Of a stretch of DNA of 64,000 nt, positions 1 through 10,649 are shown piece after piece. Origin of the DNA: Zea mays (Eukaryota; Streptophyta; Magnoliopsida; Poales; Poaceae); contig NC_050098.1 of assembly GCF_902167145.1 (NCBI RefSeq), positions 108,972,207-109,036,206 of the forward strand, written 5' to 3'. The stretch's first letter is position 1; every line of letters starts with the position of its first letter. Made by a program: the position numbers and the translations under genes. Below the pieces are notes generated by a model. It did no database searches. It was not told the origin of the DNA and was given only the letters and a program-made list of their open reading frames with translations.

Positions 1-1790
1 ACTTGGTTTTTTTTTGAATTAGAACAGATCTAAAAGTTAATTTATTTGGACGGCACATAGAGCATTTATTTAAAATTTTATTCTATAGAAGATGGATCTA
101 TGCCTACAGAACAAATTATCATATATAGATGGTTGAGATCTCTCTTTTCATAGGTACTATTTAACAGAAAGTGGGGGTATACGTTCGTCTCTAAAAAACA
201 AGAGAAAAAACAAAAAGAGAGCACGTCTATTGAGACCACTAGATAGAGACCCATTGCCGAGCCCATTTTTCTTGTGACAAGAAGTCACCACGTACCCTCC
301 CATGAGCCAACGTGCAGATCTGTTGGAGAATGCTAGAGCCAAGATCTCTAGGAGTTTGTCCATCTACCATTCTTGAATCATCATACATATGTGCAATTTC
401 ACTGGACTTCATTGTCTTCTTCTAGAGGATGTGGGAATCTCTGTCCTCATGACCAAACCCCAAACATTTAGCCTAGGTGGTGATGTCCACCTTGTATTGA
501 GTCCTCCCATTCATCAAGTCTATAATATTTTGTACCAACATCATGGAAATAAGTGGCATGGATGTAAAAATGACATTTTGATTCCAATCGTAAAAGAAAC
601 TCGTAATGTCTTTCATGCCATGGTTATCATAGATATGAATAGCTCAGTTGCGATTTTGAGCTATTCTTTTTCTCAATATGCTATCGGTCAATGAACTTCA
701 TTAGAACAATGTGAAGCATAGACCTAGTTAAAATCATTGTATTGTGAAAATCAAACTGAATTAAGCTCCAGGTAGTCTAGATCATCATTGAAGTGACTGT
801 GATGCCTATGAGGGGGTGAATTAGGAAACTTAAAATCTACTTATAACTATGTCCTCTGATTTCCATCTTGTTAAAACCTATGCGGTAATGCGACTATGGT
901 TTTGTTTGGTGTGTTGCTATCTCTACTACAAAAGAGTTATGCAACCTAGGTTTCAATCCTACAAACTAGCTTTTGTACTAAGCTAGGAAGGAAAATTTCA
1001 TAGCCAAGGTACACAAAGTAAATGCAAAAGCTAAAAGGGTGATAGAGATACAAAATATCATTCGATGTCGCTGGTATTTTTACAAGGTTTTGAGAAGCTC
1101 CTCACTTTCCCCTAGTCCTTGTTGGAGCCTCTTGCAAGGATGTCCATGCATATAAGGGCTAAGCTTTCTATTAGTTAACTTTGTCAATAACATGTAAGTG
1201 GGTCTCCAAGATGTCCTCTCTAGGACTGCTCCTCGTCGTCTTTGATATGGAGCTTCCATCCAAACCGTCGTGGGCCTTGTCCATCCGAGTATAAAAATGG
1301 TGTGCACAAGTACTGAGTGGATAGAGATATATAAACCTCAATAAATGCTAGGCTAAATATAGAGCAAATGCTAAAGAGGCGGTCTAACTAACCTAAGCAC
1401 TTCACTAATGATAGAGCGAATCTTTAAGCAATATTGGTGGTAAGATAAGTTGAGTGGACAATCTTCATCGATATGTTTCTAAGCTTTTCCATGATTCTGA
1501 AATACACCTTTTTGAATTTCTCAAACGATATTGCATAGAAAAAACATCGAAACAAAGTTGTAGATCTTGACGAGAACCAACACTTTCTACTTGTATTTTT
1601 TATTTTCATTTAACTTGTTTAGAGCCTCAAATCTCTATTTTCAAATCTGATAAAGTCATGAAATTTTTGGGTTCAGGTTCACGTTACCTTCTGATCGCAT
1701 TTAGCCTCTCGTTGCATCATCGGCTTTTGGTGATTGCAACAAAAGGGACATGTATTTTGTCGCAACTCCAAGACATATATTATATAGCTT
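1..1790. other. Undefined intergenic DNA, no supportable gene
   Basis: No reading frame here resembles a protein I recognise; the longest (389-694, plus strand, about 100 codons) has no motif and ordinary AT-rich composition. The stretch from about 790 to 1310 (a 'gggggtgaatta' motif, then 'cccctagtccttgttggagcc') reminds me of a dispersed grass repeat, but I cannot name the family. It probably flanks the CACTA element that starts near 1970. Confidence 0.4.
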
Positions 1791-1798
1791 ATTAGCTA

Positions 1799-1877
1799 CT
1801 CCTCCTATTCTTTTTATTTGTCACAGTTTAGTTCAAAAATGAACTATCAGACGATAAATATTCGAGAACAGAGAGAG
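1799..1877. mobile_element. Stowaway-like MITE (79 bp) with TA target duplication
   Basis: The segment starts CTCCTCCTATTC and ends GAACAGAGAGAG, an imperfect terminal inverted repeat of the Stowaway type (consensus near CTCCCTCCGTTC). A TA dinucleotide lies on both sides (1797-1798 and 1878-1879). The interior contains 'tttttatttgtcac' and 'tattcgagaac', both familiar from grass Stowaway elements. It has no coding capacity; such elements are moved in trans by Tc1/mariner transposases. Confidence 0.72.
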
Positions 1878-1984
1878 TATATGTGATTCTAATCTTACAT
1901 GAAAACCTCCACAAAATATATATAGTGCACAATAGGAAACTGAGAAATCTTCGACGACCATCTTATGTTCACAACAGGAATCCA

Positions 1985-2355
1985 GTTAATCCCCGTCGGC
2001 TGCAAACCGATGGGAATAACCTCTAAACTGACGGGAATTACTAATTCCCGTCGGTAGAATTACTAATTCCCGTCGGTATATGGCTAATTCCCATCAGCCC
2101 TAAGCCGATGGCCATCGGATGTCGGGGATACCCTAATTCCCGTCGGCGGTCGACGGGAATAATTAATCCCCGTCCGCCGCGTATAAGCCGACGGGAATTA
2201 CTATTAACTCTCGTCGGCCAAGCCAATCGATGAGGATTAACAATTAATGGCCGTCGGCGCCGTTAATTCCCGTCGGTCAGGTCAAACCGACGGGAATTAC
2301 TAATTAATCCACGTCGGCCTTACCTGGCCGACGGGAGTTACTGGGCCGTCGTGAA
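1985..2355. repeat. CACTA subterminal CCCGTCGG repeat array
   Basis: About a dozen copies of TAATTCCCGTCGGC and its reverse complement GCCGACGGGAATTA lie close together in both orientations. Several pairs form palindromes such as CGACGGGAATTAC/TAATTCCCGTCGG around 2030-2060. In En/Spm-type elements, arrays like this near the termini are binding sites for the element-encoded TNPA-like protein. Here the array marks the 3' end of the minus-strand CACTA. Confidence 0.8.
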
Positions 2356-2609
2356 TTAACCTATACTGTTGCAATACCAGCACTAAATTAGGTCACTATT
2401 TCTCCATAATTGCACACATAACATATATATCACACAGAACAGACACATTACAAACACATGCACTGATAATCAATTCACACATTACAAACTTAACATCACC
2501 AACATAGTTTACACAAACATTTCAAATAGAAAGTACGAGATAAGTTCAAGTGTTTAGTTCGCGAAAAACATAGCGTCCACGAGTTAAGAAACATAGCGTG
2601 CACGAGTTT

Positions 2610-3735
2610 AAGTGTTTAGAGATAACCATCACTTGGGTGGTTAGAGCTTTGACCGCTGCCACCACCAGGAGGGGGGAACACGAAAAGGGAGTCAACAAAT
2701 CCAGTCCCTGCTGTGGGATTAGACCCACTACCACCAGCTTCGGGCGTAACCTATGCAAGTTAGCAAATATCAACACGTTAAATGCAAATATGAAAATGTA
2801 TACAAGTGTATAAATTCATCGAGAGTTATCAAACGTACCATATCTCCAGGTGCAGGTATATGTGTCGGAGGGGTGTTGAACTGTGGTGGCGGAGCTGGTG
2901 TGGATGTAAACTAGCTCCATTGTGGTGGCGGTGGAATATTTGGTGTCATGCTCTGTTGTTGCATTAACTGTTAAACATATGTGTTACTATTGAAGATGTT
3001 GTATTGAAATATAATAATTTAGAGTTCGGATTATGTATACTCACTTGATACATCGCTTGGTTATGTGCATTGCAAGTCTCCATAAATTCTCGTTGTTGTC
3101 TCATCTCCTCACGCATCCTCATAATCTCCAACTCATGCTCGTTCGGTCGACGAGAGCACGAGCTACGGGAAGACGAACCCATCCTCTGAGATCTCACCGA
3201 CGACGAGTCAATGAATCCGTCGAAGAGTGCGTATCTATAGGTGATTCAAAAATAGTGATTACTGCATAATCAATTTAGTGTCAACCATGTAATTTCATAA
3301 GTTAGAGCTTACCGTCCATGCGCTTTTCCACCACCACTTGCGTACACCACCTAGGGATCCACCGGTTCATGTCGCCAGTCGAAGTCAGGGCCATGGCGAC
3401 GAACCATCTCCTCCCCATATGCCGCCTATACATCATTCACAACCTTACAAATGCAGAAATTTCTATACTTTGAACGTTTGTACTTTTGGGCCAAAACTCA
3501 CCAACTGATCCGTGACTGTCTAGCTGCAGAGCTGGTAAGGGTTGGTAGGATCTGGTCCTTTGTGGCCCTCCTGGTAGACCTCAATGTCACTAGGCTTTTG
3601 GCCACGTGTAACTTCCTGTATAAACAAAAAACATCCATAAGCAATCGTACTATTTGGTGATCGACATAGCTATATCAAACTTACCATTCTTTTAGCTTTT
3701 CGGAGCATGTCGTCACCACCAAACTTGTGGTTAGG
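2610..3735 (-). pseudogene. CACTA accessory gene, 3' part (Transposase_24-like, C-terminal half)
   Basis: This continues the accessory gene from the other side of TAT-1. The first exon (to about 3610) encodes HKFGGDDMLRKAKRM and GQKPSDIEVYQEGHKGPDP, typical of plant Ptta/En/Spm Transposase_24 proteins. Later exons encode VVYASGGGKAHGR, a serine/arginine stretch followed by a short coiled coil (EHELEIMRMREEMRQQREF, 3130-3090), and a proline-rich tail (2958-2840). In-frame TAG codons occur near 3350 and 3524, and another stop lies in the proline-rich exon, so the gene is dead. Exon borders were placed by eye at GT/AG sites and are approximate. The family is thought to encode DNA-binding partners of the transposase. 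Confidence 0.65.
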
Positions 3736-3740
3736 ATTGG
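3736..3740. repeat. Target-site duplication of TAT-1, left copy (ATTGG)
   Basis: The five bases ATTGG before the left LTR match ATTGG at 17302-17306 after the right LTR. This is the 5-bp duplication expected for a Gypsy integrase and shows the element ends are intact. Confidence 0.93.
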
Positions 3741-4369
3741 TGTCGGTGTTTTGGGTCCGACCGCACACCCGGGGTTGCCCCTCAAGGTGTTTTTAGGAGT
3801 AGGATGGTGTTGACGACTGTAGCAAAATGGTTCGTGCCAGTTGCACGAGGGACATTGGACAATGTTTACATGTTCAGGCCGCTTAGAGATGCGTAACACC
3901 CTACGTCCTGGTGAGTATGCTTGGTGAATGAGGTTACAAGAGAGCTCTCCAAATTGAGAATGCAGAGAGTTGAGGTGGGTGGTTGAGTAATAGGGTCGAT
4001 CGTTCTGAAGGGGTGCCCCCTAGACCTTATATACTCGACCGTGGAGCAATACACGTGGATATGATAACAATGTGTAGCTAAAAGATAGTGAACTGTTTGA
4101 GTTTATCTCCCTGTAGTTCTGCCGACCTATCCTCGCATGGCTCCGTTGCATGGGGGCTCCAGCGCGGGAAAGTCGGATCTCTGTTGTGGTCGCTCGCTCG
4201 ACATTGTGGGCCGTCCGGGCTGGCATTAATCCGGCCTCACGTCGATCTGCTTTGCTGATTGCCCCTCCCCAGGCCCACGAAAGAATGACCTTACAATTTA
4301 TTGGGCCCTTGGGCCTTTCGTGAGGTCTTTTACTCTTTTAGTGGACCTGGGGGATATCTGTCCCCCACA
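3741..4369 (-). repeat. TAT-1 3' LTR (629 bp)
   Basis: It begins TGTCGGTGTTTTGGGTCC and ends ATCTGTCCCCCACA on the plus strand, and aligns without gaps to 16673-17301. On the minus strand a TATA-like element (TATATAAGG, 4025-4033) lies within it. Confidence 0.93.
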
Positions 4370-4552
4370 AGCCCCCAATCTTTGGGTTGATTTTGAGGTA
4401 ATCAGCCTAAAGATCCTAGGTCCAGCTTGCAGGTAATTTGGGGAAAACGATTTCTTACTGTCTCCTCCTGCTTTGATCACTCGTAAACTGAAGCTTTGTT
4501 TCGTGCTTATGCCTTAGAGGTCGACATTTCATCTTGTAGTACCCTGAACTTC

Positions 4553-4813
4553 ATTGGGTGCACCGGAGGTGCACCCAATGGGTGTAGCCCCCGAGCTTCG
4601 AGTAGATTTTGGAGAATAATCTACTCGAAGGTCTCCATCAGAAATTACTTTCATCTTACTCTTGTGCTTTGGTTGAGGGTCAGCCTTGTCTTTAATCTTG
4701 TCCCATGCCTTAGAAGTCAGCACTATCTTGGCCTGAAATAGTGATCCATGGGGTGCACCAAAGGGTGTAGCCCCCGACCTTCAAGTGGATTTTTGAGGAT
4801 AATCCATTCGAAG
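4553..4813. repeat. Hairpin cluster inside the 3' LTR-proximal region of TAT-1
   Basis: Three inverted repeats lie close together. ATTGGGTGCAC (4553-4563) pairs perfectly with GTGCACCCAAT (4569-4579) around a 5-base loop. CTTCGAGTAGATT (4596-4608) pairs perfectly with AATCTACTCGAAG (4618-4630). A diverged duplicate of the second hairpin (4779-4791 with 4801-4813, two mismatched pairs) follows about 180 bp on. The wider region 4370-5457 is otherwise non-coding. Confidence 0.75.
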
Positions 4814-5457
4814 GTCTTCCTTTGGTGTCTTTTTGTTGAAGATTATCCTTTCTGCCTGTGAAAATCGGCATGATGCCATCCGCATTATGCTTTGGAGGTC
4901 AGCATTATGTCATCAATATTATGCTTCAGAGGTCAGCATGTATTTTGTCTTTTGCAGCCGAGTTCACAATCCATCCGTATCTTGCTGGGTGGTGTAATTT
5001 ATTTGCTCTGTTACTGATTGGACATTTGATGGACACTCTCTGTCTAGTCTTCACGTCGCTTCTGTTGGCCATATTTTGTACTTCACCGGCTATATTTGGC
5101 TTTCCTCTGATCCTTACTGATATCTCATTTTTGTCTTGAGGTATTCATTGCATGCCCTGCACAGATGTGACAGTTTTGAAAAATATACTGATAATTCCTG
5201 GGCATCCCCCCCAATGGGTGTGGGCAAGGGACGGCTTGGTACGCTGAGTGTTTTAGCCGGCTGCTTCTGAGTAGTAATGTGATGTGACGACGGGTGTAAT
5301 CATATCCTCCGCGCTGTTGACTAGAGTCCCAATGGGTGTTGTGTTGCGTGAAACGGCGTCAGCCACCTGGCGTGTCTTCAGACGGGTTGAAGTGCTTATT
5401 GAATGCTTTGCGACTGTTCAGTGACCGCGGTTGGAGGTGAGCGGTTGCCTTCTTCTT

Positions 5458-5466
5458 CTATAAATA
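5458..5466 (+). promoter_or_regulatory. TATA-like box before the acidic ORF
   Basis: CTATAAATA lies 80 bp upstream of the ATG at 5546, a good distance for a plant core promoter driving the short plus-strand ORF. Its orientation is opposite to the retrotransposon's own genome transcript. Confidence 0.5.
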
Positions 5467-5545
5467 ATGTCGTTGTCTCTCCGGCTTTTCACATCTCTTG
5501 CTGTTCTCTGTTGCTTGCTTTTCTCCTCTCCCTTTCGCTTCCACC

Positions 5546-5986
5546 ATGGGCAAGAACAACAAGCGCAAGCGTGAGCCAACTCCTCCATCGGAGGATTTTG
5601 GTGACTCAGAGTACTCAGAGGAGGAGTTCTCCTCTGAGTCTGAGGGGTCTCCGGCTCCCATCCCCCTGCGTGAGTCGTCTGACGACTCAGACGACTCCCA
5701 GGGGCTCGCGGCGGAGGTCTGGACGTACATCCGGGCCGTCGAGCGCTCCGGGCTCGAGGGCTCGGATGAGTCGGAGTACTCCTCGGATGAGGAGGACTCG
5801 TCCGAGGAGGACGGCGGCGGCGACGGCGAGGATGACGACGACGACGATGACGATGACGAAGGCGGTGGCGGCGGTGACGGTGACGGTGGCGGTAGGGGCG
5901 GCAGTAGCGACAGCAAGGGCGACGGCAGCGGCAGCAGGGGCGGCAGTGGTGGCGGCGGCAACAGGGCCATGGCTAGATGCCACTAG
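5546..5986 (+). CDS. Short acidic, glycine-rich ORF on the antisense strand of TAT-1
   Basis: This 146-residue ORF starts at an ATG in good context (ccaccATGGG). The N-terminus is basic (MGKNNKRKRE, a possible nuclear localisation signal), followed by a strongly acidic Ser/Glu/Asp region with SEYSEEEFSSESE and a nine-residue aspartate run, then a Gly/Ser-rich tail. I recognise no enzymatic domain; the composition resembles nuclear acidic or chromatin-associated proteins, but that is inference. A reading frame on the other strand here is only its shadow (Ser/Pro runs). It has its own TATA-like box and lies upstream of the larger antisense gene. Function unknown. Confidence 0.55.
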   Translation: MGKNNKRKREPTPPSEDFGDSEYSEEEFSSESEGSPAPIPLRESSDDSDDSQGLAAEVWTYIRAVERSGLEGSDESEYSSDEEDSSEEDGGGDGEDDDDDDDDDEGGGGGDGDGGGRGGSSDSKGDGSGSRGGSGGGGNRAMARCH

Positions 5987-5989
5987 TCC

Positions 5990-6090
5990 TTAGATGTTAG
6001 TATAGTATAGTTAGAATAATGTAGTAGTATTTAGTAGTGTAGAGTAGTATAGTGTAGTGTAGTAGTAGTAGTAGTAATGTAATGTAGCAG
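5990..6090. repeat. TAG-rich simple repeat after the acidic ORF
   Basis: About 100 bp of imperfect TAG/TAGTA repeats (for example 'tagtagtagtagtag' near 6060) directly follow the stop codon of the acidic ORF. It may be transcribed as a 3' untranslated region. Confidence 0.7.
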
Positions 6091-6272
6091 TAGTAATAGG
6101 GAAGTATCAACTCATAATGAGTTGATTTGTAAGTATGATATCTTCCCTTTAATGAAGAAATGATGTTAGCTTCTCTGTGATGATTGCTCTTCGATATTCA
6201 TAACTCAAAGTTCTTGAATCATTACTCTTCCCGCCTTTTTCGTGAAGTTGATTCCTTTGGAATAGTAAGTGA

Positions 6273-6855
6273 ATAACTCGGGCATCATATCGATGCTTTT
6301 AGAGGTAGCTGCCGAGTGACTTGAAGACGACATCAGCGTTTTAGAGGTAACGCCGAGTGACAGGAGGGCGACGTCAGCGTTTTAGAGGTAACGCCGAGCG
6401 ACTGGAGGGCGACGTCAGCGTTTTAGAGGTAACGTCGAGCGACTTGGAGACGACGTCAGCGTTTTTAGAAGTAACGCCGAGTGACCTGAGGGCGACGTCA
6501 GCGTTTTAGAGGTAACGCCGAGCGACTGGAGGGCGACGTCAGCGTTTTAGAGGTAACGCCGAGCGACTTGAAGACGACTCAGCATTTTAGAAGTAACGCC
6601 GAGTGACCTGAGGGCGACGTCAGCGTTTTAGAGGTAACGCCGAGCGACTGGAGGGCGACGTCAGCGTTTTAGAGGTAACGCCGAGCGACTTGAAGACGAC
6701 GTCAGCGTTTTAGAAGTAACGCCGAGTGACCTGAGGGCGACGTCAGCGTTTTAGAGGTAACGCCGAGCGACCTGAGGGCGACGTCAGCGTTTTAGAGGTA
6801 ACGCCGAGCGACTTGAGGGCGACGTCAGCGTTTTAGAGGTAACGCCGAGCGATAG
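6273..6855. repeat. 41-bp tandem array (about 14 units) with repeated GACGTC
   Basis: Tandem units of about 41 bp have the core 'gcgacgtcagcg' followed by 'ttttagaggtaacgccgag'. Eleven units contain an exact GACGTC hexamer; others are mutated (for example 'gacgactcagc' near 6575). Units differ in a repeating order (ctggagg, cttgaag, cctgagg variants), suggesting multi-unit amplification. GACGTC is the C-box core bound by plant bZIP factors. The array ends about 160 bp before the TATA-like box of the spliced antisense gene. Confidence 0.85.
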
Positions 6856-7017
6856 CGGGCTGTGTGGGCCACTTTGAGGATAATAGCCGAGTGATGATGT
6901 GGCGTACCGGTGTTCTGGAAATAACTGCCGAGTGATGATGTGGCACGCCGGTGTTTTGGAAATAACCGCCGGGTGCTGACTGGGCGCTTTTTGAAACGGT
7001 ATCTGGCTCGGGAATAT

Positions 7018-7025
7018 CCTATAAG
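7018..7025 (+). promoter_or_regulatory. TATA-like box of the spliced antisense gene
   Basis: CCTATAAG lies 114 bp upstream of the ATG at 7132 and just downstream of the GACGTC array. I infer a plus-strand promoter inside the element, independent of the LTR. Confidence 0.5.
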
Positions 7026-7131
7026 TGCTGCGCTTTTAGCCGCCTCTGCTTTCCGTGCCCTAGTTCTTGCTTTCTCGCTTCCGAATCCTCTCTGCAATTC
7101 GCCTTCCACTCTGTTCGCCGGTAGAATCGAG

Positions 7132-10100
7132 ATGGCGCCCAAGAGGAAAGCCTCGAGTTCGTCTGCCGCGGTGATTCCTCCAATCGACCCCAACAGCCAG
7201 TTGCCTTTCGCAGGTAACCACATGTCTGTCATCTCCGAGCCCGAACTTCTCCACCTCGTGTCCATCGGGGTTCTTCCCCCGAAGGAGCTCTGTTCTTGGC
7301 GGATTTGCCATGGCGTCACTGTCCCGACTGAGGATACCCATGAGTCCGTGATTTACGCTCCTTTCCTTCTCCGCGGCCTCGGTCTTCCCATTTCTCCCTT
7401 TTTTCGTGGCCTCCTTGATTTCTACCATCTTAACTTGACCCATCTGAATCCCAATTCTATCTTGCAAATTTCCATTTTCATCCATTTATGCGAAGCTTTT
7501 CTTGGCGTGCTGCCACATTTCGGGTTGTGGAAGTACTTGTATCACTGTCGCCCTGGGATGGCCGGGGGACAACATCAGTTGGTTGGGGGTGCTAGCTTGG
7601 AGATGCGCCGCGAGAGGAAGACTGAGTATCTCGAAATCCCTCTCAAAGACAGTATCAAGGGATGACGCTTGGAGTGGTTCATTGTTGAGAATTATGGAAA
7701 CTCTCTCCCCCCTCGGTCGGGAAGACAGCCGGATGTTCGCACCCCAAGCTGGACCGAGTCCCCCACAGATCAGGAGGTAGCTGAGGCAGGTGCTTTGCTG
7801 GCTGAAGTTGGATTGCTAAAGGAGAGGGTCTGACTGCTGAAGCTGTGGTTGCTGATTTTGTCTTCAAGAATATTCATCCGTTGAAAGACAGGGCATACCC
7901 GGCTTTTCTGTATCGAGGCCTAGCCGACTCAACTCGGGTTACCAACAGAAGAATTCCGTCTGTGGACTTGGTGAGCCGACTTGAGATGATCCTTAGAGGC
8001 AAAGTGTCAAATGTTGGTGCCCCAGTGGCATACTCAGCCTGGAACTTGCCTCCTCCCAAAGCCTTCACTCTTTTTGTGTCAAATCCACCTGTCACTGATG
8101 GCAGTTTGGGCCTTAGAGTGCGGCCCTCTGCTGAAGAAGTTAGTGCCTTTGTTGCCTCGCTCGGGGAGATTCCTGATGATGAAGGGTTGGTCCATTTTGA
8201 GGTGCCCCTGAACCCTAGTGATGCAGAGATAAGCGCTATGCTTGATTTGCTGGCTGAGGACTCTTCTGATGCTGCTCCTGCTGGGGCATTGGTAGTGGCG
8301 CCCCTACCAGAGGCTGATACAACCTTGGATACTCAGAAGCCTGCCAGTACTCGCCCGAGGCGTCCTTGCCGAGCCAGTCAACCTGATCCTTCTGCTGATG
8401 AGCAGAAAAAGAAAAAGAGACGCCTCCGGCGAGTATCCAGTTTGGATCGGGACGTTGGTACCTCGGTTCCTGCTGCGGAAGAAGTGCCTGTGACTGAATT
8501 TATTGACGCTGACCCCAATGGGTGTACCCAATCTGCTGCTGATCCCAATGTGGGTGCTCCATCTGTTGCTGATCCCAATGTGGGTGCTCCATCTGTTGCT
8601 GATCCCAATGGGTGTGCTGCCTGTGTTGCTAATGTAGACGACGAGGAGGAAGAGGATGAAGTTCCTTTGACTCGAAAAAACAGTCGGCAGTTCATCACTA
8701 GTGGTGAAAGTAGTGGAGTTCCTTCTCCTGCTTTGTCTGCTCTCATTGGTCTGCAAGAACTGTCCCTGGCCAATTTTGATCAGACTCTTGAGGATATGGT
8801 TCCAGAGGATTTGTTATCGGAACCAGCAGATGATGGTGTGATGGAGGTTTGTGCTGATGTGCTTGATGCTGGGTTGAGGTCATCCCGTGCCTCGTCGACC
8901 TTAGAGCGCGATCTCGAGGGTCGGGAGACTGACTTGGATCGTCCTGGTCCCATGGAAGTAACTGAGTGCCCATCAGCCTTAGAGGTGGCTACCGCAGAGA
9001 ACTTGGACCCCAAGGATGGTGTCGATACGTGCCTAGCCCCCGAGAATGTTGTCGGGGATGACTTGGTTCGGGTGGGAAGTGCAAGCCACTGCCCAGCCCC
9101 CGAGGGTGCTGCCGGGGATGATCCGGCTCAAGTGGGCAGTGCAAACTATGACCCAGCCCCCGAGGATGTCCGAGCGGGGTCTCCCTCTTGTACTTCCATG
9201 GACGTTCATGCGGAATCGCCTCCGCACTCCGGCTGTATGGTGGTGGCCCAAGCCTTGGACCAGGGAGTCGCTTTAGAGGGTAGCGTCCCCGCTGACCGAG
9301 TGTTGGGCTCTGTTGATGGCACTGAGTTGGTTCCGGCTGGTTCGTTGCAAGCTGCTTCGGGTGGCGGCCTTACGCCCGGCCATCAATTGATCTCTCATGA
9401 TTTGGGGGTCCCTTCGTTCTTTTCCAACCTCCAGGTACTGTGGTATACTTCAGCTTGATTTTTTCACCGCATGAACTGCTGTCATTACACTCATTTGCTC
9501 TCCTTATCAGGCTTTGGTGGATGGGATGGCTAGCCAGCTGAGGTTACAGGGTGCTCCTGTTCCAGAAGTAGCTTCGTCTCTTGCACGTTGGAATCCAGTG
9601 TTACTTCAACATCGTGTCTCTAAACTGGAGGCGACCAACGCTGGTTAGTGCTTTTCGCTTCTCTTTTGTCTTCTATATTAAACTGCTTTACATTCTGACC
9701 CCCTTTGTTTGGTTGTCTTCTGCTAGGTATGACTCAGCAGATTTCCACTCTTGAAGAAAAACATTCTCGAGATCAGGCTGAATTGGTCCAGCGGTGCTCT
9801 GACTTTGAAGGAAAGTATTCTCAAAGTCAGACTGAACTAGCTCAGGTCTCTGCTGCCTTAGATGACGCCAATGCACTGAGTTCTTCTCTTCATGCTCAGC
9901 TTAATTCTGAAAAGGTGACTTATGAAATTGTGCTTTGCCTTGTCGTGATCCTATTACTTGCTTGATGTTTGAGGGAGTTGACTTTTGTTTGCAGGAAGAA
10001 AAACGTATCCTTGCTGCTTCTCGCGACAGTCTTGACAGATTGTATCGTGATTCTAGCAATTCGCTGACTATCCTGGAGAGGAGTCATCGCTTTACCATGG

Positions 10101-10456
10101 AAGAGTTAGACAACCAACGCTGTAAGCTACAGGAATCCATGGATGAGGTGACCCGGCTCAAGCAGTTGATATCAGCGAAGGACGCTACCATCAAAGAACT
10201 CCGAGCTTCCAAGAAATCCATCGCCCAGGAGTTAGAAACTGCTCGACTGGCTGCCAAGGTTGCTGAAGAAACTTCTGTTACCCTCAGAGCCCAGCGCGAC
10301 AGAGCCATGGACAAGGCTATTCGGGCGGGGCGAATCTTGATGAGGAGACCCGGCGTGGTTGTTCCCGAAGATATAAGGGCTGACGTGAATGCTGCCCCTG
10401 ATCCCTCGAGTCGTCCTTCCTCATCGATTGCTCCTGAGAAAAATATCACAAAATAG
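7132..10456 (+). pseudogene. Four-exon antisense gene of TAT-1, gypsy-type Transposase_28-like protein with coiled-coil tail
   Basis: The ATG at 7132 opens a protein starting MAPKRKASSSS. Residues of about 35-150 carry ELLHLVSIGVLPPKEL, GLGLPISPFFRGLLDFY, LNPNSI and CEAFLGVLPHFGLW, matching the 'putative gypsy type transposon' domain as I know it (Pfam Transposase_28, PF04195). A long disordered, acidic middle follows, then a C-terminal coiled coil. Proposed introns are 9435-9510, 9644-9726 and 9915-9994, all GT-AG. Exon 1 (2303 nt) is one nucleotide short of a whole number of codons, which fits a single-base deletion in a G run near 7826; exons 2 and 3 sum to 321 nt and exon 4 is 459 nt plus stop. 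The only other lesion I see is a TGA at 7663, probably from TGG. About 1028 codons; role unknown. Confidence 0.75.
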
Positions 10457-10649
10457 AGAAACATTTTGCGTGCTTTGAGCGCGCGGTCAGAAATTTGTTA
10501 GAGGACGTCATTTCAGTACTTGGACGACATTGTTATTCTCATATTGTTTCAGAATTCATTAGTTCATAAATTTATAGTAGTAAATTGATGTGCGATGGTT
10601 TTGAAATTTGTTTGCGGGATATAGAAGTCATCCTTATATGAGTAATTGT

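Noticed and set aside
389..694. 101-codon plus-strand frame as a possible host gene
   Set aside because: No motif, no homologous pattern I recognise and no coding-like composition; a chance frame is more likely.
5458..5970. 170-codon minus-strand frame rich in Pro and Ser opposite the acidic ORF
   Set aside because: It is the reverse complement of GAG/GAC/GGC-rich codons; its opening is Leu/Pro runs and it has no start context or motif.
6273..6855. CRISPR-like regular array
   Set aside because: The 41-bp units are head-to-tail with no unique spacers and lie in a eukaryotic retrotransposon; it is a tandem repeat.
6825..7319. 164-codon minus-strand frame over the start of the antisense gene
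   Set aside because: No recognisable domain; it overlaps the Transposase_28-like exon and the tandem array, so I treat it as a shadow.
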